NCBI GenBank assembly: GCA_027603945.1
Contig: JADIIU010000090.1
Span: 1-52,914, forward strand
DNA: 52,914 nt
DNA from: Terramyces sp. JEL0728
Taxonomy: Eukaryota > Chytridiomycota > Chytridiomycetes > Rhizophydiales > Terramycetaceae
Direction: 5' to 3'
Position numbers and translations under genes: made by a program. Positions 23,154-33,300 of this stretch are shown in pieces. The notes under the pieces are model-generated. The model made no database searches and was not told where the DNA came from. It was given only the letters and a program-made list of their open reading frames with translations. The first letter of the stretch is position 1; the number at the start of each line of letters is the position of its first letter.

Positions 23154-26100
23154 ATGGACGACTTTAATCATTTGGATGGGATTGGAACTCAAGAACTCCA
23201 CGAGCTGTTTCCAGAACTAGCTCGCGAGCAGGACTTGCAATTGCTTGATCCCGTCCATAGATCTTGCGAATCTAATCAACGCTGCCAATTTCAAAATGCC
23301 CAACAAAGCAATAATGTTCTTGGAAACACACACAAAATCAAGACAAGTTCAATTGCAAACGGTTCTTTCTTTAAATTCGAGTACTTTAACGAAATACAAA
23401 CAAAATCATTTGATATAGTATACAACACTCGAAGCAACTTCTTGCTGGTTGCTCCAACTGGATCAGGAAAAACAGTAATATTCGAATTAGCAATTTTGTC
23501 TTTATTACGAACCAACACATCCCCAAAGATTGTTTATATAGCACCTACAAAAGCATTATGCCAAGAACGATTCGAAGATTGGCAAAAAAGATTCAGCTTT
23601 CAAGTATCATTGATAACTGGCGACGTATCTCAAAGCAGCAATTACAATCTACTAGTTACAACTCCCGAAAAGTTTGATTCTATTACAAGAACTAGTAGTA
23701 CGATATTTCACCTTGTTCTTGTTGACGAAATTCACTTTATTAAAGATCGAACCAGGGGTAGTTGTCTTGAAGTACTCTTAACAAACTTGGAACCAAGAAT
23801 AATCAGTGTGTCTGCAACAATCTCAAACATTCACGACATATCAATCTGGCTGAATGCAAAATTACTCTATTTTGGACAGGAATACCGGCCTGTACAACTG
23901 CAAAAGCACGTATTTGGATTTCCCGTTAACAATACACTGTTTGCTTTTGAGGATGGGTTAAAGTACAAGTTGTTTGGGCTGATTAGCACGTATTGGCAAA
24001 AGAAACCTGTCCTTGTGTTTTGTTGTACACGCAAATCTGTTGTATCAACTGCTGAATATATTACCACGCAAACCAATATGTTTACTTCTTGTGATGCAAA
24101 AGTTGTAGATAAAAAACTTGGGTTGTTGTTGAGAAAAGGGGTTGGATTCCATCATGGAGGTATTTACCATTTAATTTAGGTTTGTGTTACAATGATCGAA
24201 AGATTGTTGAAGAACTATTTCTCACTGGTAAGCTATTATGTTTATTTACTACCACCACATTAGCAGTTGGAGTTAATTTACCAGCACATCTGGTAATTAT
24301 CAAAGGAACAATGCAGTACAACTTCAATACTGGTAAATTGGAAGAATACTCTGATTTGGATCTGTTGCAAATGATTGGCAGAGCTGGTCGGCCACAATTC
24401 GATAATGCTGGGACTGTGGTTATCCTAACAACATCAAACAGAAAAAAGTATATTGAAGATATAGCCGATGGAAAAGACATAATCGAAAGCAGTTTACATT
24501 TAAACCTAATTGAACACTTGAACACGCAAATATTCAAACGTAAGTATATTTTAATTAGAAACAATTGCAAGTATTGAGACGGCAATGGAATGGCTGAAAG
24601 CTACGTTCTTGTACTTGCGAATACAAAAGAATCCGGGATATTATCAATTCAAGAATATTGCTAAAGAAGATGGATTAAAGACAGCTGAAAATAGACTAGT
24701 TTCGATATATAATACCGAATTAAGCAGACTTGTTGATGCAGGGTTTGTGAAAACCAATCCAGATCGGTCAATAATGTCGGTGACAAGTACTGTTGTTTAA
24801 TGTAGAATATGGTGATATTATGTCTCGATATTACTTGAAATTCCAAACTGTGGTGAATTTCACGAAACTATCTGATTACAAGCAGCAGAAAGTATTTAAT
24901 TGTCTATGCAAAGCACAAGAGTTTGATGAAATTAGGTTCCATTCGGATAAAGCGGTTTTAAACCAAATCAACAAACTCTCTGGAATCAAATATCCAATCA
25001 AAGGCAAGGTAACTGAATTGTGGCAAAAAGTAAGCTTATGTCTGCAAGTATCTATTGGAAACATTTCTTTATCTGATATAAAATCGAGCACTATACAATC
25101 GGATATTACTAGCATCTTGTCTATTGCAAAACGGTTACTTGGAGGAATGAAGAGCATATTTATTGAAAAAGGTGAGGTTGAAGGAGTAATTTCTGCTTGC
25201 AAGTTATCGCAGTCTATTAACTGTCAACTTTGGACTACTGGACCAATATTAAAACAAGTAGAAGGCAATTATTCTTAATTTAGGAGTTGGTTTGCAGTTT
25301 TGCAGAAAGCTGGAGCTGTCTAAAGTGTTTACATTTGAAGATTTGCAAAACCAATCCTCCCAAAATATTGAATCGATGTTAGGTAGAAACCCCCCTTTAG
25401 GCAAAAGCTCTTTAAGATAGGTACAAAAATTTTGGCAAGTGTCAACAAAATCCCACGACCTTTTATTCAAATTCACTCGCTTTCCTCTCATGAGATTGCT
25501 GTGGGACTAGAAAACCCTGGGACTTCCTTAAGGGTATTCAAGTCTCGGCAGATTTCTTTTCAGTTAGTTATCTATTCGTCTGCCACGATTCTGAAACAAA
25601 CTAACTTGACTGTAAACAATCTCATTTCCAGGTATACAACCAGGGTCAAATCTCCTACAATAACAGTTGAATTAATTTGCAACGATTATGTTGGAATAGA
25701 TATCATCAAGAATTGTGCAAACCCAGAAACCAGCAAGTTTTTCAAGAGTACATCAATTGAGTTTGAAGGTGATGATATTTGGAACTCTGTCAATTTTGAT
25801 GATTTGATGGATATGGCAGACGAGAAATGTTGCAATCATAAATGCGTTGATAAATCGAAATGTGCACATAAATGTTGTAATGATGGTGTTTCTCAACGAA
25901 CTTTAAAGAAACGTCAGGCTTCCAGAGATTTGGAAAATCTTATTGATATTGACAATGGCCAACCCAATATCAAGAAGAATAGCACTATTGATAAAGCGGA
26001 TAAAACACTTGTGATTAATCCAAAGAAGAGACTGATTGCTACATTTGAACATTACAACGATAGCCCATTCTCTGACGTCTTTGATCAAACTATGCTTGGG

Positions 26101-26439
26101 TTGGATTCAAGTGAATCTACAAAAGGTAATGCTCCAATCGAGAGTATTGAGAACAATTCTCCAAAGATTACTGAAGCCTATTCAGACCTGTTTAATTTCA
26201 ATGTCAACACAGCGGATTTCGATGATATCGACCTTCAATTGTCAGATAAAGCCAGGGAAACCTACAATAAGCTTCATGGTATTTCCTCTGTTCCTAGGAG
26301 TGAATCAACAGACCCAGACACGGTTCCACTCCTTCCTTCAAAAGTTATCGGTTTGCAGGCTTTAAAAGAGGAATGGAATGATGAAGCAGATGAACTGGCC
26401 AGCCAAGATGATCTTGCAGCAATTATTAGCATGTTTTAA
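23154..26439 (+). CDS. HFM1: MER3/HFM1-type meiotic DNA helicase
   Basis: Ski2-like superfamily 2 helicase that stabilises recombination intermediates and promotes meiotic crossovers. Predicted 1062 residues. Walker A TGSGKT at 102-107, DEIH box at 191-194, SATISN motif III, FHHGG and motif VI QMIGRAGRPQFD near 405. A winged-helix and Sec63-like region follow (RSIMSVTSTKYGDIMSRYYL, NPPLGTKI). Near the C-terminus is a cysteine/histidine cluster (CCNHKCVDKSKC, HKCC) typical of HFM1. Five introns: 24160-24179, 24540-24558, 24787-24805, 25265-25283, 25401-25420 (20, 19, 19, 19, 20 nt). The last two start with GC instead of GT, and both are needed to keep the Sec63-region frame. Unlike its neighbours this gene is present once in full. 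The first 54 codons lie in the duplication. Confidence 0.93.
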
Positions 26440-26455
26440 TTTGAATAAATTTTCA

Positions 26456-27751
26456 ATGTCGAAAGAAAATGAGCACAATCTTAACACCTCAAATTCTGGA
26501 AATACAAGAAAACTATGGGTAGATGAAGCAAGGGAACCTGAAAGAAAACGAGAAACTAAACGACGAGGAGATGGTGAAAGAAGGAGGGAAGACAGCGATA
26601 AAAGAACTGATGGACGCAGTGATTTTGAAGGACGAGATCCATCAGAAAGAAAGCTGTGGACGGACGATAAAAGAGAACAATTTAAAAAAGATAGGGACGG
26701 AAGAACCAGAGCACTTTGGATTGGAGACAAGGAAAACCGAAAAGCCAAGCATAGTACTAGGGAAGAGAAAGACTGGGACATCCTCTTGTTCAACATGTTC
26801 CCAACCAACGCACATAAACGTCCACAGCCAATTAAATTACTTGACCAGCAGTTTAAATTTACCGATTCTGCACCAAAGCTGTTATCTGAAAGCGCAGGAT
26901 CTTTTGTAGTCGGGGTATTGGGGAGAAAAGGAGTTGGAAAATCAACTATAATTTCCAGTTTATCAAACTTTAAGAAGCAAAAAGCGTCATCTAACTGGAT
27001 TGATTTGCTTAGATTGCCCGAGGGAATAATGTTGCTTGATTCGCCTCCAATTTTGCACTCCAAGGACAATACTCAGAGTGCAAAAACAGCACTATTTATG
27101 TTGTCAGTATGTCATATTGTGATACTGGTTGCAGAAAAGCATGATTTGCCAATGCTAAATTTCATCAAACGAGTCAATGATCTGAAGACTTCCCTAAACC
27201 AACAGGGATCAAAGAAGCAAGACTTGTTTACCAAAAGCCAATTTGAACCGCATCTGGTTTATGTTGTAAACAAACAAGATGTCACTTTGAGCTTGTACAA
27301 CAACATCAAGACAGACTACCAGCAGATTTTTGAATCAACGAGTATAATTACTCAAAATAGTATACCAAAACAATCTCTTATCGCAACTCTTGAGCAGGAT
27401 GAAACTTACGATTTCAATCAAGAGCAGATATTATTTCACAATGTAGAATCTTCCAGCAGTATTTCCGAAATCGTGCTTGAGGATATAAAGGAAGAAGAAG
27501 TTACAAAAACTCCAAATCTGTTTTTATTACCAGATAAGAATGATCACGGATGGATATGCGAAAGATTTGAAACAGCACTACAGAATTTTACCAATCAGAT
27601 TAAAGGATTTCCGAGAATGACAACTTTTGGCAGCAGGACTAGTTTCAATATCAGCGAAAAGGAATGGTTTCAAATTGCAACTGGGATTCATGAAAAGATT
27701 ACTTTGTTTGAAATGACTTGGCCAAAAGCTTTTGAAATCAGCGAGGAATAG
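26456..27751 (+). CDS. SMG9: SMG9-like nonsense-mediated decay factor
   Basis: 431 residues. The N-terminal about 110 residues are highly charged and low-complexity (R, E, K, D). A G-domain-like core follows: IKLLDQQFKFTDSAPKLL, then a P-loop VVGVLGRKGVGKSTII, LLDSPPIL (switch-like), VCHIVILVAE and VVNKQD. The order of a conserved LxDxxxxxxDSA block before the P-loop is that of SMG9, the partner of SMG8 that regulates SMG1 kinase in nonsense-mediated decay. The ATG lies only 17 nt after the HFM1 stop, so its promoter must sit inside HFM1. An upstream in-frame ATG at 26378 would overlap the HFM1 coding region and is less likely. Intronless. Confidence 0.78.
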   Translation: MSKENEHNLNTSNSGNTRKLWVDEAREPERKRETKRRGDGERRREDSDKRTDGRSDFEGRDPSERKLWTDDKREQFKKDRDGRTRALWIGDKENRKAKHSTREEKDWDILLFNMFPTNAHKRPQPIKLLDQQFKFTDSAPKLLSESAGSFVVGVLGRKGVGKSTIISSLSNFKKQKASSNWIDLLRLPEGIMLLDSPPILHSKDNTQSAKTALFMLSVCHIVILVAEKHDLPMLNFIKRVNDLKTSLNQQGSKKQDLFTKSQFEPHLVYVVNKQDVTLSLYNNIKTDYQQIFESTSIITQNSIPKQSLIATLEQDETYDFNQEQILFHNVESSSSISEIVLEDIKEEEVTKTPNLFLLPDKNDHGWICERFETALQNFTNQIKGFPRMTTFGSRTSFNISEKEWFQIATGIHEKITLFEMTWPKAFEISEE

Positions 27752-27955
27752 ATACGTTCTTGCTCTCCAATATCGAAAGATACTTTAGATAACTCGACAT
27801 CAATAAACCCTTAAATTTCCCCCATATAATTATCAGTTGGACGAGGATTTGGCATTGATGTTGTAACTTGTCGTTTAAATATTCGAGTAAATAGCCAGGA
27901 ATTAATAGTGTATTATCTCAGAGATTTACTCATCACCCACCAAAAAAAGTTTTGA

Positions 27956-28897
27956 ATGCAAAAAACAGATCCCAAAGAATATTTAAAGGATTACGAATCC
28001 AGGATACCATCAATAGAGTTCAAACAAGTAGTACTCAAGCACAGATATTTCCTGTTTGAATTGTTTGAAAAATTAGTAAAGCCTGAAGAAACAGACAAGG
28101 AATTTATTACCCAGCAATTTACCGAGTTTCTGGATCAAATTATGCAAGAAATCTCGCTCAAATATTCCTTTTTTGGATACATTTTTCATTTATATTATAT
28201 TTGGTGGGCTTGGACGAGGGTATTATACTGTCAGGAATCTTTTTTTTGGGAAATGAACTTTCCCTGTCCATCAAGAGCCAATACTCTTGTTCAAACCAGT
28301 GGGGTGATACAAGCGATATTTTACAGTTTAACTATATTGCCGCAGCCGAAACTAAGACAATTCATGTTTTATCATGGAATTTTAATATTGAATGGAATTA
28401 TATTTATGACATGGTGGTTGGTCGATTACCACGGCAGCTGGACTTTGACCAAAGGTATTTATGGAACTTGGAATTCCGTCTGGATTCCTAGTTTCTACTA
28501 CTTGTTTTTCAATTGGGTGTTTAGATCAGAGATAGGATTGGCAGATTGGATGGTTCATAACGATAAAGACGCAGGAGAAGAAAAAGGTTTAAACAAAGTA
28601 CTGCGGACCATTTATTTTTGGACTTGGCGAATCAGTGTATTTTTTGAACCACTAATCCCATTGATTATTCACTGGATGTTTGTCAAACAAAAGCACTTTA
28701 AAGATACTGATGATGTATTTGCATGGCCTGGGTATTTTTTTGTTTTCTGGAGTCTAATTTATCTTTACTTGATCAATGTGCTTTGGACATCCTTCTTGTC
28801 ATTTCAATATCGGCTGATAGTGTGGGATGATCCATTCAAAATCGGGCTTGCAATCATGATGTATGAAAGCGAGCTTTCAGTTGGAATAATATACTAA
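27956..28897 (+). CDS. Multipass membrane protein, unknown function
   Basis: 313 residues with six or seven aromatic-rich hydrophobic segments: near 78-97 (YIFHLYYIWWAWTRVLY), 112-130, 140-160 (GILILNGIIFMTWWLV), 172-192, 205-230 and 250-275. Short soluble N-terminus (about 65 residues, charged, helical). No family is recognised; the density of Trp, Tyr and Phe is striking. Intronless in a region where most genes are split. No signal peptide, so probably a signal-anchor topology. Confidence 0.65.
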   Translation: MQKTDPKEYLKDYESRIPSIEFKQVVLKHRYFLFELFEKLVKPEETDKEFITQQFTEFLDQIMQEISLKYSFFGYIFHLYYIWWAWTRVLYCQESFFWEMNFPCPSRANTLVQTSGVIQAIFYSLTILPQPKLRQFMFYHGILILNGIIFMTWWLVDYHGSWTLTKGIYGTWNSVWIPSFYYLFFNWVFRSEIGLADWMVHNDKDAGEEKGLNKVLRTIYFWTWRISVFFEPLIPLIIHWMFVKQKHFKDTDDVFAWPGYFFVFWSLIYLYLINVLWTSFLSFQYRLIVWDDPFKIGLAIMMYESELSVGIIY

Positions 28898-29020
28898 ATG
28901 TAACATTAGCGTGATTGATATCATGTTGCTTCTACTTTAATAATCTTGTGACAACAGTAATATTTAAACACATGTTTTCATACCAAAGTATCTTTTAATT
29001 TCTGTGGTTGAAATTTTTGA

Positions 29021-30327
29021 ATGCCAAATCTTGAAATGAGCGCAATATCGTTTCAGTGTTCATGCGGATTAAATCAGGATTATTTCAGCATGTATTATTG
29101 CCGGGATTGCAATAAAATCAAATGCAATGGATGCGTAAAGGTCGAATTTACAGGGACATATTGTCCACTCTGTCTCTTTGAAGTGCCTTCAACATCAGTA
29201 AAGGCTGAAAAAGCTTTGTAAATGTTTTTAATTCAAGCTGTGGACGGAATTGCTTCAAGTGCCCCACTTGTTCGACTTCATTGCAAGTCTATTCAGACCA
29301 CGGACATTACTTGATTTGCGGAAACTGTGGATGGGAATCGCACTCTGCTGGAATGATATTTGAAAGGCCAACAGGATTGAATGGTACTTTAGATTAATTC
29401 AGCACAAATACAAAGGATGGATATCGACAGGAAGGATATTGTGGAATTTGAAGGGTTAAAAGAACACTACGAAATGTTGCTTCAATACCATCGACCGCCA
29501 GAAAAGAAATTTGAGAAGCAGTTCTTTTCTAGTTCATTCTCCAACTACGGCTTTCAGGATAGTCGCCGAATAAAAATAGACAGAGTATCAGACACAGTAC
29601 CAACTTATCAACTAAAGTCAATAGCGCTGAAAGCGAATGACGCTCAGAAAAGAGAGGAAATCAACGCTGACAAGATGCAATATGACGACATGGACTTGGA
29701 AAGTAATTGTTGCCTCATATAGGTACAACCACTCTGAGGCAGAGACTGGACCAAATTACCTCTGGTCAGAATATAGTGCATGTGCAGGATCTAAAACCGC
29801 TTCGTGTGCAATTACGAACAAAAAATACAAAGAAATGCGACTGCAACAAAATACTTGCTAAACCCGATACAAAAGCCCAGTCGCTGGCATTCTTGGCCAG
29901 GTCTATGCTTAGTGGTATAGTCCCTAAAGCTACTGTCCTTGAATTTAAACCATACGCCAGTAATCAGTTCCAGCTGACCCTTAAATATGTAAATACCTCG
30001 CAAATGAATGTGCAAGTAGAAGTTGCCCAATTTGAAGACCCAAATATTACGGTAATCTCGTTCTTATTCAAGTTGGAATTAAACTCTTCCTTTAATCTTC
30101 AAAAGTATCCAAAGGAATGGCCAAAATTCAACAATGGACACGTTGCGAATGTAGTTATAAATGCCTCCGCCGAATTGACTGTTGATGTTGTATTCTTTGT
30201 CCTAAATTAGATAACAATCAGAAACAGGGTTACATTTGTTATTCCTGACGAATACAATGAGGAAAATACTTTGGACTACCAATTCGAAATTAGTTTAGAT
30301 CAAGTCAAGAAACATTTCAAGCAATAA
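29021..30327 (+). CDS. DCTN4: Dynactin subunit 4 (p62) homolog
   Basis: Component of the pointed-end complex of dynactin, the cofactor of cytoplasmic dynein. 408 residues. The N-terminal cysteine-rich zinc region has CSCGLNQDYFSMYYCRDC, KCNGC, YCPLC, then FCGRNCFKCPTC and YLICGNCGWESHSAG, in the p62 order. A helical middle (MDIDRKDIVEFEGLKEHYEM) and a beta-rich C-terminus follow. Four introns: 29218-29237, 29384-29402, 29703-29722 and 30190-30210 (20, 19, 20, 21 nt). Two of them lie inside the zinc region, and the Cys spacing is correct only after splicing. The stop TAA lies inside AATAAA. Convergent with the chitinase gene, 41 nt between stops. Confidence 0.9.
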
Positions 30328-30368
30328 ACGGTAAAATTTATTTCAAAAATTATAAGAAAATATTTGCT

Positions 30369-33300
30369 CTAGCTCTCGAATTTAACGAAAATGTTGGAGA
30401 ATTGCCATTGGGTCTGTGATATTCCGCTGGCAGCAGAGTTGTCCCTGTTTGCAGACCAGAAAGAAAGCATGCCAACCCAAGCATTGTTGTTTGCAAAAGT
30501 AAATAGCGCGTTCGCATCTGCAATGCTGAACCGTTCGGATGCAACGTCATTTTTACCTATCATTGGAACGATACCCAATTTAGTGTTCAATCCTAACGTT
30601 TGTACTTGCTTGAAACAGTTGGAGGCTGCTTGAATGACATAGCCGCCTTCAGCAGTTGCACCATTTGGAGCCAAAGTACTACCAAAGTTCATTGTCAATA
30701 GCAAAACGAAATCTATACGGACACCATAGTTGATTGCTGATTGTAATATATAAGTTGCAGTGGTGGTAAAGCCGGAAGGAGTGACTGGCAGCGAGAAACT
30801 AACTCGCAAGTTTGGATCAATAACTTGCATTGTTCTCAATACTTGGTTTCTGAAATCAATCACAGCATTAGAGTCTGTGCCAACTTCGAAATTGATCCAT
30901 TCAACGGAATATGCATCAATAACATTCTGGTAGTGCATTTGCAATGTGTTTGCATCGGTAACAACATTTGCCAATTCGGTTCCTTTTGGTCCTCCAAAGG
31001 TGATTATTGGCTCGCCTCCAAATTTTCTAATTGTCTGGATTTCGTCAAAGTACCAATTTTGAGAAAGAGGAACTGTTCCTCCCCAAGCTGGAGCTTTGTC
31101 TGTGCCAGCGGTAATGTAAGCCAGAATATAATGTCCCGAACCAACTTGGTACTTCATGTTTGCTACATCAAATGTTGGGGTTGCCGAAACATCCACATAA
31201 GGTGCAAAAATTTTGCTGTTCCAGATGTAGCGTCCAATATAACTGGTGTCAGGCTGGACCGGTATTGGAGGAGTAGGAGCAGTTGGGAGCTGAGTGGATT
31301 GGGCTGGTGGGTTTGCTGGTTGATTTGAAGTAGATTGTTGAACTGGTGATGGAATCTGAGAAGAGGTAGAAACCTTGTTAAAGATCTTTGCAAAGTCAAA
31401 GTCATTTTGAGTAATTCCAGAAGATGCATATAGTGCACCACCCTTTGATGTATCCCTGTTGATTGACCAGAATGCGAGCAAACCGACCCAGCTTGTAGTC
31501 TGAGCAAATGTAAGAACTTGTTGCGCATTTGCGAGAGTGAATACCTCTCCAGCAACATCGTTATTTCCAATCATTGGAGTCAACCCAACTTTAAAGTTGG
31601 TCATTCCACATTGCTGACCTTGTTTATAAGTGTTCTGAGCAGCTTGGATAGAGTAGGTACCCATAGAATTAGCACCATCAGGAGCAACTCCAGAGCCATA
31701 ATCCATGGTCATAATATTGATGACTAGATTAGATAAAACTCACCATCATATTGTAATTTGTTAGCAACTGCATTCTTTAAAATATTGATTCCCTGGGACA
31801 CTAAACCACTTGGTAATACCGGCAATGTAACAGAGATAATCAATCCAGGATTTGCAGCTTTCAATGCAGCCAAAGCTTTATGTCTTCTATCAATTGCAGC
31901 AGTATCGTCACCAGCTGACCCTTCAATGTCAAAATCAATATAATTGGCTTTGTACAATGTCAACACGGACTGATATTGACTTTGCAACGTGGCTACATTT
32001 GTCGTGACATGTGCAAGTTCAGTTCCTAAAATTATTCATTAAATACCTGAAGCACCGCCAAAAGAAATAATAACATCACCACCGTTATTTCTTAGCGTCG
32101 TGATCTTGTCCAAGTAGAAAAGTTGTTTAATATCAACTATACCACCCCAGGCTGGATTACCACTGGTTCCAGCTTGAATAAATGCAAGGGTAAAGAATCT
32201 AGTTCCAGTTGCAACGTTGACTGCGTTAATGTCAAACGTTGGATACAGTAATATGTCACAGTATGGAGCAAAGTTTTTGTTGGCAACCGACAATTTTCCA
32301 GTTTGCGTTGATGGAGTTGAAGGAGTATTAGTAGTAGATGGTGTACCTGCTTGCGTGGTAGCAACTGGTGGGATTACAACCACTGGAGGATTTGTAACTT
32401 TTGGAGGGGTTACTGTCGTTGTGATTGGTGCAGGTCCAGTTGCTGCTTGAACTCCAAGAGGTATTTTAGCCCCACAGTTACTGAATCCAAAGTATTGGCA
32501 AACGATAGATGAAATAGCATTAGGATCAGGGTAGGCTGCGTATTGTGATTCAGGCTGCTTTTGAATTGCCCAGATCATAATACCTCCTCCTTTATGAGAA
32601 GTAATAAATCCTAAGAGATATTGCAATTCAGCAACTGTCAAGCAATGTCCTAGTTTGCAAGGTGTAGTCGGAGAATCTTTAGGATATCCTTCCATTGGAG
32701 GTTCCACACCTAGAATAATTGGTCCAGTAAAGTATTTCTGATATGACAATAAAGCCAAAGTTGGATCATAGAAGCCGACATTGACATTGTTGTTGTTTGG
32801 ATTGACGATATAAGTCTTTGAGGAAGGACTCCAATAAGTATTTGAATCGTAGGACATTACGTTGAGGAAATCTAATTTGGTACCAGATGCTTTCAACATT
32901 CCAATTGCCATACCACCGTTCCACCAACATCCGCACCATCCAGCCGCCTACATTAATGAAAATTACCATATGCACGTTGTCATAAGCTCCTTCACCGAAA
33001 GCACCATATCCATGAACAGCACTTGAAATCAAGTATGGTTTTGGGAAAGCAGAGCGGTATTGATTCACAATATTGATGTACTGAGTATCAGCCTTGCAGG
33101 TTTGGCTCAAAGTGGTGCCTGGAGCTACCCAGGATCCACCACCATTAGAAGGAGCACAATTTGCTTGAGAGTTCATATTGGAAGGATATCCATTCGTTTC
33201 GAAATCGACATCAACACCGTCAAGACCAAAATCATCGACAAATGCTCTCATTGCTTGTAAACTTTGAGTAACACGAGCTGCGTTATATCTAGAGTCTTTA

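Larger units (their letters stand above)
12590..23316 (+). repeat. Tandem segmental duplication, copy 2
   Basis: Right copy of the duplication. It starts at the TGT junction and ends at 23314-23316, after which the HFM1 gene continues uniquely (TCTTGGAAACACAC). It carries the same five genes in the same order and orientation. All five remain open. Differences from copy 1 include a single-T loss in XMAP215 intron 4 and small indels in the intergenic DNA near 14515-14560, 14950-14975, 21055, 21810 and 23035-23125. Confidence 0.93.

Noticed and set aside
1849..23316. Tandem copies as an assembly artefact from two haplotypes
   Set aside because: Not excluded, but set aside: the junction is precise, has microhomology, and interrupts HFM1 inside a codon series. 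Read depth or spanning long reads would decide.
25612..25631. Candidate 20-nt intron (GTAAACAATCTCATTTCCAG) in HFM1
   Set aside because: Its removal shifts the frame and meets a stop within about 15 codons, while the unspliced frame stays open and family-like.
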